DNA of 44,279 bases, taken from positions 27,304-71,582 of the forward strand of contig FR880835.1 in assembly GCA_000434615.1 (NCBI GenBank). The letters are read 5' to 3'. The notes under the pieces were generated by a model. The model saw only the letters and a list, made by a program, of their open reading frames with translations, was not told where the DNA came from and searched no databases. The stretch's first letter is position 1. The number at the start of each line of letters is the position of its first letter. The DNA is from Clostridium sp. CAG:510. Its GTDB lineage: Bacteria; Bacillota; Clostridia; Lachnospirales; Lachnospiraceae. The position numbers and the translations under genes are program-made. Shown piece by piece: positions 34,156 to 41,863 of this stretch.

Positions 34156-35631
34156 TTATTCCTGTTTCATATCCTTGCCCCAGTCAGTACCATTGCTCTT
34201 AATGAGTTTGGAATACCAGTAGAAGGAATCCTTTCTGATACGCTTCATGCTGAGCTTGGATACATCGGTACAGTTCACTAACTCTTCATCTGTGGTGTCA
34301 ATATAAACCAGACCGTAACGTTTCTTGATACCGTTGCCGGTGGAAAGCAGGTCGGTGAAGGACCAGGGATTGTAAGCAATGACTTCGCATCCGTCTTCGA
34401 TTGCCAGTCCCACATTGTAAATCTGGTCTCTTAAGAAGTTGATACGTGCTTCGTCATGCACCTGTCCGTCCTCTCCCTTGGTTTCGTTTGCACCGAAGCC
34501 GTTTTCGGTAATCATCATGGGAAGTCTGTAATGATCCCATAAGTATCTTAAGGAGTAACGCATTGCGGAAGGGTCGATCTCCCAGTCCCAGTCGGTATAT
34601 TCTACATAAGGGTTTGCGCAGAGAGCAAATTCTCCGGGGTAGTTCGGGAACTGGATGTCACCCTTGTTGCCGAATTTGTTCAATTCGTATTCCAGTCTCT
34701 CGGTGCCCGGTTTTGCATCATGGGCGGTGTTGCTTCTGTAGCAGTTCACGGCAATGAAGTCAATCTTTGCTTTCTTCATAAGTTCTAAGTCTTCGGGGCG
34801 GATATCGGGATGAATATCCTTTTCCTTCCAGTATCTCTTTACGAAGTTGCTGTATTCGCCGTAAACATAGGTATCGTTCCAGATTTTCTCGGTCAGTTCC
34901 TCCGCATTCATGGCTGCAATCTGGTCTGCCGGGTTGCAGGTCTTGGGATAAATGGGAACATATCCGGGAACGGGACCGATTTTACCTCCTTCCACCATTT
35001 CGTGGCAGGCAATAACAGCTTTTGCATGACAAAGGTTCATGATGTGGTTGATATCCCACTGTTCCTTTTCCCAGTCGGTGCATCCGGCATCGGTGCCGAG
35101 CCAGTGTCCGTAAACAATCTGCATATTCTGTTCATTGATGGAAAGCCAGTATTTTACTCTGTCGCCGAAATTTTCAAAACAGGTCCTTACATAGTGGTCA
35201 AAGGCATCAATGGTCTTTCTGCTCTTCCAGCCGCCCAGCTCTTCAAATACCCACACCGGTAAATCGTAATGATACAGGGTAATGATGGGAGTAATGCCGT
35301 TCTTAATGAGTTCGTTAATCAAATCATTGTAGAAAGCAATGCCTTCCGGATTTACCTTTCCGTCGGAATGGGGAATGATACGGGACCAGGAAATGGAGAA
35401 GCGGTATGAAGAAAATCCGCATTCTGCCATCAGTGCCACGTCTTCCTTGTATCTGTGATAATGGTCTGCACAGATGGAGTCGTCTGCATACGGTTTTTTC
35501 TTTTTGCTGTTTAAGTCAATCATGGCAGGGGTTCTGCCGCCATCGGCAACACCACCTTCTACCTGCCAGGCTGCGCTGGATGCGCCCCACATAAAGCCTT
35601 CGGGAAACTTAGGGTTTTCTTTGTAGTACAT
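34156..35631 (-). CDS. GH1 6-phospho-beta-glucosidase (first copy)
   Basis: A 491-residue GH1 enzyme, first structural gene after the RAT/terminator. N-terminal GFMWGASSAAWQVEGG, acid/base in WLSINEQN (NEQ, not NEP), nucleophile MITENGFGANE, and STGNGIKKRYGLVYID, whose Ser/Lys/Tyr set binds the 6-phosphate. It releases glucose-6-phosphate from imported phospho-beta-glucosides. Similar overall to the second copy but clearly diverged, so not a recent duplication. Confidence 0.94.
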   Translation of the reverse strand: MYYKENPKFPEGFMWGASSAAWQVEGGVADGGRTPAMIDLNSKKKKPYADDSICADHYHRYKEDVALMAECGFSSYRFSISWSRIIPHSDGKVNPEGIAFYNDLINELIKNGITPIITLYHYDLPVWVFEELGGWKSRKTIDAFDHYVRTCFENFGDRVKYWLSINEQNMQIVYGHWLGTDAGCTDWEKEQWDINHIMNLCHAKAVIACHEMVEGGKIGPVPGYVPIYPKTCNPADQIAAMNAEELTEKIWNDTYVYGEYSNFVKRYWKEKDIHPDIRPEDLELMKKAKIDFIAVNCYRSNTAHDAKPGTERLEYELNKFGNKGDIQFPNYPGEFALCANPYVEYTDWDWEIDPSAMRYSLRYLWDHYRLPMMITENGFGANETKGEDGQVHDEARINFLRDQIYNVGLAIEDGCEVIAYNPWSFTDLLSTGNGIKKRYGLVYIDTTDEELVNCTDVSKLSMKRIRKDSFYWYSKLIKSNGTDWGKDMKQE

Positions 35632-35703
35632 AGGTTATCCTCCTTTGTTGTGACGGGGATACTGGCTCATCCCCATTTATTTGTTCTTGTTATTTTTATA
35701 AAA

Positions 35704-35780
35704 AAGCCCGGACAAAGTCATTCCTTTTCTTGCACAAGGTTTCCTCTGTCCGGGTTTTGCCGAATCAACGTAACAATCCC
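35704..35780 (-). promoter_or_regulatory. RAT antiterminator site overlapping a terminator (LicT target)
   Basis: The minus strand at 35752-35780 reads GGGATTGTTAC, a short spacer, then GGCAAAACCC, the ribonucleic antiterminator pattern of BglG/LicT. Its last three bases are the start of a terminator stem, CCCGGACA with TGTCCGGG (35707-35754), followed by six T. LicT binding would block the terminator and let transcription enter the GH1/PTS genes. Confidence 0.92.
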
Positions 35781-35795
35781 TTAAAGATTGAATAT

Positions 35796-36653
35796 TTAAT
35801 TTTCCTGCTCCGACTGTTTTTTGCTGCATTTTGTCAACCGGTGCAGGTGTACGGTCAGATAGATAAGCTCTTCTTCCGATGCTTCATAATCTAATTTGTC
35901 TTTGACGTATTTTTTAATATCCGCCGCACAGGCATATTCCCCGGGACATTTCTTTACCAGCTCATTGTAAACGTCCGCTGTGTCGTCTCCGTAGCTGTAA
36001 TCCTTTTTCACAGCTCTCTGGATAAAAAATTTCAGGTGCGTCATAAAACGTCTGTAATCAATGCTTTCGTCCTTAAAATCCAGCTCCAGGTCATCCTGTA
36101 CTATGGTAAGAATATCCCGGGTTAAATTTAAGAACTTCACATCCTTTTTTTCGTCGGTATCTTCTTCCGCATTGATGATATGCAGGGCAATAAAAGCGGC
36201 TTCATCATCGGAAAGTGCAACTCCCTCCCGCTCTTTTACAAGCTTCTGCGCCATCTTTCCGACTTCATATTCCTTTACATAGTATTCCTTCACTTCCCAA
36301 AGAAGTGCGTTCTGGAATACCATTCCCTGTTCTTCCCTCTGGATAGCAAAATCCAGATGGTCGGTCAGTGTCACGTAGATGCTCTTGCGAAGCTTCCTGC
36401 CTACATGCTCACAGGCGTAATCAATGATGTCACTGGTCAGCTTCATATGAGTGTAGGAAATATCCTGTACAAGCTTCATAAACCGGTCGTGTGTTTCGTC
36501 AGGCAGCCGGAATACCTTTTCCACCTGGGTATCCGCTATTTCTTCACCGGGCTTTTTATGAAAGCCAATCCCCTTCCCCATAACAACTATTTCGCGGTTT
36601 TTCTCATCTAATGAACTGACAACGTTATTGTTAATTACGTTAAGCACTTTCAT
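35796..36653 (-). CDS. licT: LicT/BglG-family transcriptional antiterminator
   Basis: A 285-residue regulator: N-terminal CAT RNA-binding domain (MKVLNVINNNVVSSLDEKNREIVVMGKGIGF), then PRD1 (DHLDFAIQRE) and PRD2 (VHLHRLT) with the conserved regulatory histidines. The PTS phosphorylates the PRDs and so reports sugar availability. ATG 36653 is the family start; the upstream in-frame ATG is inside the leader. It is preceded by its own promoter and RAT and followed by another RAT, so it controls itself and the operon. Confidence 0.94.
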   Translation of the reverse strand: MKVLNVINNNVVSSLDEKNREIVVMGKGIGFHKKPGEEIADTQVEKVFRLPDETHDRFMKLVQDISYTHMKLTSDIIDYACEHVGRKLRKSIYVTLTDHLDFAIQREEQGMVFQNALLWEVKEYYVKEYEVGKMAQKLVKEREGVALSDDEAAFIALHIINAEEDTDEKKDVKFLNLTRDILTIVQDDLELDFKDESIDYRRFMTHLKFFIQRAVKKDYSYGDDTADVYNELVKKCPGEYACAADIKKYVKDKLDYEASEEELIYLTVHLHRLTKCSKKQSEQEN

Positions 36654-36723
36654 AAAACATAAACCTCTGTAAAAAAATAACTGCATCATACTCATAAATC
36701 CAATTCATCTACAAGCACAATAC

Positions 36724-36750
36724 AGTTTTGCCTACTTAAAGTAACAACCT
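36724..36750 (-). promoter_or_regulatory. Second RAT site, upstream of licT
   Basis: The minus strand reads AGGTTGTTACTTT, then GTAGGCAAAACT, matching the RAT pattern. The trailing AACTGTAT can pair with ATGCAGTT further down, just before seven T residues, giving a weak terminator. This implies that licT is autoregulated by antitermination. Confidence 0.8.
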
Positions 36751-36779
36751 GTCAAGTTTTTCATTCATTTGATAATTTC

Positions 36780-36808
36780 ACTATACTCTTTTGCCAATGC
36801 CATGTCAA
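36780..36808 (-). promoter_or_regulatory. Promoter of the licT/PTS operon
   Basis: TTGACA at 36803-36808, a 17-base spacer and TATAGT at 36780-36785 on the minus strand, directly upstream of the second RAT. Confidence 0.8.
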
Positions 36809-36876
36809 CACCCCTTATGCAATTCTCACATTTTCACAAATAAGCAAAGGGAGTTTTTGTGCATTTTTGCCAATCT

Positions 36877-37497
36877 TTAAGGTGTTACTTCCATATATAA
36901 TGTGTTTCTTTCCGGTATCTTTCCGCTCTTTGCAAACAGGTCCCGGATGGTTACGAATTCATATCCCTGCGCTTTGAGGGCGGGGATTATTTTCTTTATG
37001 GCTTCGACGGTCTGGGTATTCCCCTCCATGTCGTGCACCAGAATAATGAAACCGGGATGCGCCTGCTCTAAAATACGGCGGGTTCTTTCTTCGGCGCTGA
37101 CCTCCGGCAGCCAGTCCTCACAGCCGTAGCCACAGATAAAACCCAGATCCACCAGGTCGAACAGTCTCTGGTCACAGTCGATATAAGGCGGACGGAAAAA
37201 AGCGGGCTTTTCTCCCGTGATTTCCTCTATTTTATTCGTTGTATAGGAAATTTCCTCTAAAATCTCCTCATCCGAAAGCCCCGTCATGCCCGGATGGGTC
37301 TTAGAGTGATTTTCCATGGTGCAGCCCATATCGTAGGCACGTTTCACCAGATAGGCCGACTCCTCCGTAATCTTCTGTCCGATTAAAAAGAAGCTTGCCA
37401 CAATATCGTTTTCTTTTAAAACATCCAGCACCTTGTCCGTAGTACCTACGGAGGGGCCGTCGTCGAATGTCAGCGCCACCAATTTTTTCTCCGCCAT
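36877..37497 (-). CDS. Polysaccharide deacetylase (CE4/NodB domain)
   Basis: A 206-residue single-domain CE4 enzyme. It shows motif 1 TFDDGPS, motif 2 ENHSKTHP (metal-binding His pair), motif 3 FFRPPY, and a C-terminal FIILVHD with the catalytic-base His region. No signal peptide or membrane anchor is visible, unlike cell-wall deacetylases, so the substrate may be cytoplasmic. ATG 37497 has AGAAAGG at good spacing and is preferred over an ATG at 37560. It is the last gene of the polyamine operon; NodB-fold enzymes include acetyl-polyamine or small-molecule deacetylases only by analogy. Confidence 0.88.
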   Translation of the reverse strand: MAEKKLVALTFDDGPSVGTTDKVLDVLKENDIVASFFLIGQKITEESAYLVKRAYDMGCTMENHSKTHPGMTGLSDEEILEEISYTTNKIEEITGEKPAFFRPPYIDCDQRLFDLVDLGFICGYGCEDWLPEVSAEERTRRILEQAHPGFIILVHDMEGNTQTVEAIKKIIPALKAQGYEFVTIRDLFAKSGKIPERNTLYMEVTP

Positions 37498-37577
37498 ATT
37501 TTCAACCTTTCTGCAATCTGCCAATTCTTTTTTGCCAATTCTTTTTGTTCCTGCTTCCATACCCGTTTTCCGTCCGG

Positions 37578-38798
37578 TTAAAGCCGGCTTTTAAAATCTT
37601 CATAGGTAAAGGATTTCCATAAAGTATATCGGTCTCCCTCTTTCAAATAAACAGAGGGCAGGGGCATTCCGTTAAAGGTATTGTTCTTTACCATGGAATA
37701 AATTGCCATGTCCTCAAATACAAGCCTGTCGCCTTCCTGCAGCTTCCGGTCAAAGGAATAGGTGCCGATGACATCCCCGGCTAAACAGGTCGGACCCGCA
37801 AGGCGGTAAGTAAATGCCTTTTCGCCCTCTTCCCCGCTTTCCCTAAGGGGCGGGCGGTAGGGCATTTCCAGCACATCCGGCATATGGCAGGCAGCGGAGG
37901 TATCTAAAATGACGATGTCCATTCTGCCTGTATCCTTGCTGCCCGCATCCATACCGCCGGGTTTATCGGCAGGCGGCGCTGCACATGCCGTTTTGGCGGC
38001 AGATTTCTCCTGCACCTCCAGAACTGTCGTATACAGGTAACCGGCATTCAGCGCCACCGCCTCGCCCGGCTCTAAATATACCAGCAGACCGTATTTTTCC
38101 TGCATATGCCGTATGGCGCCTTCCAGCGCCGGCACATCATAATCCGTTCTGGTAATATGGTGACCGCCTCCGAAATTTATCCATTTTTTACCGGCAAGAT
38201 AGGGTCCGAATTTTTCTTCCACCGCTTTCAGTGTCACAAGCAGGGCATCCGCATTCTGCTCACAGAGGGTATGGAAATGGAAACCGTCCGGAAGGCTTAA
38301 AAGTACCGGCTCCTGTTCATACGCCTGCTGCCATTCGGCAAGCGTCACTCCCAGTCGGCTGCCGGGTGCGCAGGGGTCATAAATGGCATGCCCTTCCTGG
38401 GTGGATTTCTCCGGATTGATGCGAAGTCCCACCTGCAGCCCCGCCATCTTTGCCCTCTCTCCGAATTTTTTCAACTGCTTTACCGAGTTAAAGACAATGT
38501 GGTCGCAGATTTCACAGATTTCGGCAAAGTCCTTTTCCTGAAATGCCGGAGAAAAAATATGGTTTTCCATGTGCTTTGGCATCTCTTCTTTGCAGAGCTT
38601 TGCCTCGTAAAGCCCGCTGGCGGTGGCTCCTGCCAGATACCTGCCGATAAGAGGATATGTCCGGTAAGCGCTGAAGGCCTTCTGTGCTAAAAGAATGCGG
38701 CAGCCGGTCCGGTCGGATACACCCTTTAATATTTCTAAATTTTCCTTCAGCCTGTCCATGTCAATCACATAGCAGGGAGTCTGTAATTCCCTCATCAT
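37578..38798 (-). CDS. nspC: Carboxynorspermidine/carboxyspermidine decarboxylase
   Basis: A 406-residue fold-type III PLP enzyme. It has PLP lysine K40 (LAQKAFS), a Gly-rich phosphate loop NFGGGHH, LEPGEAV and the family signature DTSAACHMPDVLEMPYRP. It removes CO2 from carboxyspermidine or carboxynorspermidine. An unusual Ala/Pro/Lys/Gly-rich insertion at about 265-291 sits between two strands where relatives have a short turn. The start overlaps the dehydrogenase stop, so the two enzymes are co-translated. Confidence 0.92.
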   Translation of the reverse strand: MMRELQTPCYVIDMDRLKENLEILKGVSDRTGCRILLAQKAFSAYRTYPLIGRYLAGATASGLYEAKLCKEEMPKHMENHIFSPAFQEKDFAEICEICDHIVFNSVKQLKKFGERAKMAGLQVGLRINPEKSTQEGHAIYDPCAPGSRLGVTLAEWQQAYEQEPVLLSLPDGFHFHTLCEQNADALLVTLKAVEEKFGPYLAGKKWINFGGGHHITRTDYDVPALEGAIRHMQEKYGLLVYLEPGEAVALNAGYLYTTVLEVQEKSAAKTACAAPPADKPGGMDAGSKDTGRMDIVILDTSAACHMPDVLEMPYRPPLRESGEEGEKAFTYRLAGPTCLAGDVIGTYSFDRKLQEGDRLVFEDMAIYSMVKNNTFNGMPLPSVYLKEGDRYTLWKSFTYEDFKSRL

Positions 38799-40054
38799 GG
38801 TACCAGCACCGGATTTTCATCCACTACCCAGGGAAGTCCCCACTTGTTCAGGGCTTCCATGTAAGGGTCGGGGTCAAATTCTTCCACATTGAACACGCCG
38901 GGCTTTTTCCACTGTCCCGTAAGTACCATCATGGTGCCAATCATGGCGGGCACGCCGGTGGTGTAGGAAATCGCCTGGGAACCCACTTCCTTATAGCATT
39001 CCTGATGGTCGCACACATTGTAAATATAAATGGATTTCTCCACACCGTCCTTCACGCCGGTGAAAATACAGCCGATATTGGTTTTTCCTACGGTACGGGG
39101 TCCCAGGGATGCCGGGTCGGGCAGCAGCGCCTTCAAAAACTGGATGGGTACGATTTCCCTTCCTTCGTACATCACCGGGTCCGTGCGCAGCATGCCCACA
39201 TTTTCCAGACACTTCATATGGGTAAGGTAGCTCTGTCCGAAGGTCATAAAGAAACGAATTCTCTTTACGCCGGGAATGTTTTCCGCCAAAGACTCAATTT
39301 CTTCGTGATGCAGTAAATACATATCCTTCATTCCCACGCCGTCAAAATTGTACTCTCTCTTGATTTCCATGGGCTCGGTTTCCACCCAGTGGCCGTTTTC
39401 CCAGTAAGAACCGTTTGCGGAAACCTCGCGGAGATTGATTTCCGGGTTAAAGTTTGTGGCAAAGGGATAGCCATGGTCGCCGCCGTTGCAGTCCAAAATG
39501 TCGATGTAGTGGATTTCGTCAAAATAATGCTTTAAGGCATAAGCGGAAAATACGCTGGTTACACCGGGGTCAAAGCCGGTGCCCAAAAGACCGGTAATGC
39601 CCGCTTCTTCAAATTTCTTTCGGTATGCCCACTGCCAGGAATAGTCGAAATAAGCCGTAAAGCCTTTTTCCTTGCAGCGTTCCTCGTAAATTTTACGCCA
39701 CGCAGGGTCATTGGTATCCTCTGCTTCGTAGTTGGCGGTGTCCACATAGTCCACGCCGGTCTTCAGACAGGCATCCATGATGGTTAAATCCTGGTAAGGA
39801 AGCGCTAAATTCAGCACAATGTCCGGATTCACCCGGTTAATCAGAGCCACCAGCTCCTCCACATTGTCCGCATCCACCTGTGCCGTGGAAACAACCGCTT
39901 TTGTCTTTCCTTTTAATTTTTTCGCCAGTGCATCGCACTTGCTTACGGTACGGGAGGCGATGACGATTTCGTCAAACACCGTGTCATTCTGTGCACATTT
40001 CTGAATAGCGACGCCCGCTACGCCGCCGCAGCCGATTACTAAAACTTTACCCAT
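38795..40054 (-). CDS. Carboxynorspermidine/carboxyspermidine dehydrogenase (saccharopine dehydrogenase family)
   Basis: A 419-residue enzyme with N-terminal Rossmann motif VLVIGCGGVAG, the family's SRTVSKCDAL, LNLALPYQDLTIMDACLKTGVDYVDTANYE and a C-terminal catalytic domain (GTGFDPGVTSVF). It condenses a diamine with aspartate semialdehyde using NADPH, the first step of the alternative spermidine route. It lies between agmatinase and the matching decarboxylase. Confidence 0.93.
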   Translation of the reverse strand: MGKVLVIGCGGVAGVAIQKCAQNDTVFDEIVIASRTVSKCDALAKKLKGKTKAVVSTAQVDADNVEELVALINRVNPDIVLNLALPYQDLTIMDACLKTGVDYVDTANYEAEDTNDPAWRKIYEERCKEKGFTAYFDYSWQWAYRKKFEEAGITGLLGTGFDPGVTSVFSAYALKHYFDEIHYIDILDCNGGDHGYPFATNFNPEINLREVSANGSYWENGHWVETEPMEIKREYNFDGVGMKDMYLLHHEEIESLAENIPGVKRIRFFMTFGQSYLTHMKCLENVGMLRTDPVMYEGREIVPIQFLKALLPDPASLGPRTVGKTNIGCIFTGVKDGVEKSIYIYNVCDHQECYKEVGSQAISYTTGVPAMIGTMMVLTGQWKKPGVFNVEEFDPDPYMEALNKWGLPWVVDENPVLVP

Positions 40055-40056
40055 TT

Positions 40057-40932
40057 TTACTCTCCTTTTCTGTTTTTACTAAGCAGCGCCAGCAGGAATT
40101 CCCTGACCGCCTTGCATGCCACCGCTGTGGAAGCCCCGCTGTTGTCCAGCATGGGATTTAATTCGTTTACATCGCAGCCCACAATGTGCAGGCCGCCGCA
40201 TACTTCCCGAATTGCCTGCAAAAGCTCCGTGAAAGTGACACCGCCTGCCTCGGGGGTGCCGGTTCCCGGGAATACGGACACATCCAGTACGTCCAAATCA
40301 ATGGTAAAATACACCGGTCTGTTCCCGATTTTTTCCACCGCCTCCTGCAGATTGTTTAAGTCGAAGGGATGCAAAAACGTATGTCCTTCCCTTGCCCAGA
40401 CAAATTCGCTGCGGTCCCCGGAACGGATACCGAACTGGAAAACCCGTCCGTCTCCCACGTAATCATGGCATCTGCGGATAACACAGGCATGGGAAAGGGG
40501 CTCTCCCAAATAATCCTCCCGCAAATCCGTGTGGGCATCAAAATGTACGATACAGACATCCGGGTATTTTTTATATACTTCCCGGAATGCGCCGAGGGTG
40601 ACCAAATGCTCCCCGCCTATCATGAACGGCACCTTGCCGTCCTCTAAAATCGTGGCTGTCCGCTCCGAAATTGCCTGCAGGGCTTTTTTGCTGTTTCCCA
40701 TGCAAAGCTCAATGTCACCGCTGTCAAACACCCGGTAATCCGTCAGGTCTTCGTCCTGATAGGGGCTGTAGGTTTCCAGTCCGTAGGACTCACTCCGTAT
40801 GGCCTTGCTTCCGAAGCGGGTGCCCGGGCGATAAGACGTGGTGGAGTCAAAGGGTGCTCCGAAGAGGACAACTTCCGCTTCTTCGTACTCCGCATCACAG
40901 CCGATAAAAGTTTCGATATTCTGTTGCAGCAT
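40057..40932 (-). CDS. speB: Agmatinase / ureohydrolase
   Basis: A 291-residue arginase-family enzyme. It has binuclear Mn-binding motifs GGEHLVTLGAF, VHFDAHTDLRED and TIDLDVLDVS, with FGIRSGDR and GGVTFTEL. It converts agmatine to putrescine and urea. ATG 40932 follows AAAGGAG; longer in-frame starts overlap the spermidine-synthase-like gene and lack a site. In cyanobacteria a relative acts on aminopropylagmatine instead, which is possible here too given the neighbouring dehydrogenase and decarboxylase. Confidence 0.93.
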   Translation of the reverse strand: MLQQNIETFIGCDAEYEEAEVVLFGAPFDSTTSYRPGTRFGSKAIRSESYGLETYSPYQDEDLTDYRVFDSGDIELCMGNSKKALQAISERTATILEDGKVPFMIGGEHLVTLGAFREVYKKYPDVCIVHFDAHTDLREDYLGEPLSHACVIRRCHDYVGDGRVFQFGIRSGDRSEFVWAREGHTFLHPFDLNNLQEAVEKIGNRPVYFTIDLDVLDVSVFPGTGTPEAGGVTFTELLQAIREVCGGLHIVGCDVNELNPMLDNSGASTAVACKAVREFLLALLSKNRKGE

Positions 40933-40987
40933 GTTATTCTCCTTTTCCGGTTCCGGCGCCGTTTGCCGGAAATCCACTGTGTCCTGT

Positions 40988-41851
40988 TTAATCGGGAATG
41001 TTTTCCACATCCTCAAGCATCTGTTCCACATATGCCGGCAGGGCAAAACAGCCCTTGTGCAGATTGGTGGTGTAATAGCGGGTTTCGATGTCTAAATTTT
41101 TCCAGTGCTTCGTCTTCAAATCCTTCACCGGGTGATACTTCTTGGAAGCAAATCCAAACAGCCAGTAGCCGGAAGGATAGGACGGAATGTGTGCCTGGTA
41201 TACTCTGCTGATGGGGAAGCTCTCCACAATACGCTTGTGCGCCTTCTGGGTTTCCAGTCTGTCCTCATCGTAAAAAGGGCTCTGATGCTGGTTCACCATA
41301 ATGCCGTCCTCTTTCAGCGCCTTGTAGCAGCTTCCGTAAAATTCACGGGAAAGCAGGCTTTCCCCCGGTCCGTAAAAGCCGGCGGAATCCACAATAATCA
41401 CATCATATTCCTGTTCAATGTGACGGATGTAACGGAGGCAGTTTTCCGTATAAATGGTCACTCTCGGGTCGGTAAGTCCCGATGCGGTGAACGGCAGATA
41501 TTTCTTGCTGGCTTCCACCACGCCTTCGTTTACTTCCACCATATCGATTTTTTTCACATCGGGATACTTTAAAAGCTCCCTCACCACACCGCCGTCTCCT
41601 GCGCCGAACACCAGGATTTTTTCCGGATTCGGGTGTACCGCCATGGGAATATGGGTCAGCATTTCATGGTAAATAAATTCGTCCCGCTCCGTTAAAATGA
41701 TGTACCCGTCAATGGTAAGAAATCTGCCCAGCTCCGGCGAATCAAAAATGTCCAGCCGCACGTATTCGTTTTCCTCCGAATAGAGCTGACGGTCCACCTT
41801 CACCGAAAATTTTACATTCGGTGTATGTAATTCAGAAAACCAGAATTCCAT
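40988..41851 (-). CDS. speE: Spermidine synthase-like aminopropyltransferase with altered active site
   Basis: A 287-residue SpeE-family protein with the SAM-type nucleotide loop VFGAGDGGVVREL, VEVNEGVVEAS, DPRVTIYTENC and VIIVDS. The usual DS(T/S)(D/E)P loop reads DSAGFYGP: D155 is kept, but the acidic residue that helps deprotonate the amine (Asp158 in E. coli numbering) is Gly158. No AdoMet decarboxylase (speD) is in the operon. So it may use a different substrate, act poorly, or have another role. It lies between the decarboxylase and agmatinase genes. Confidence 0.88.
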   Translation of the reverse strand: MEFWFSELHTPNVKFSVKVDRQLYSEENEYVRLDIFDSPELGRFLTIDGYIILTERDEFIYHEMLTHIPMAVHPNPEKILVFGAGDGGVVRELLKYPDVKKIDMVEVNEGVVEASKKYLPFTASGLTDPRVTIYTENCLRYIRHIEQEYDVIIVDSAGFYGPGESLLSREFYGSCYKALKEDGIMVNQHQSPFYDEDRLETQKAHKRIVESFPISRVYQAHIPSYPSGYWLFGFASKKYHPVKDLKTKHWKNLDIETRYYTTNLHKGCFALPAYVEQMLEDVENIPD

Positions 41852-41863
41852 TTTTCTCCTCCT

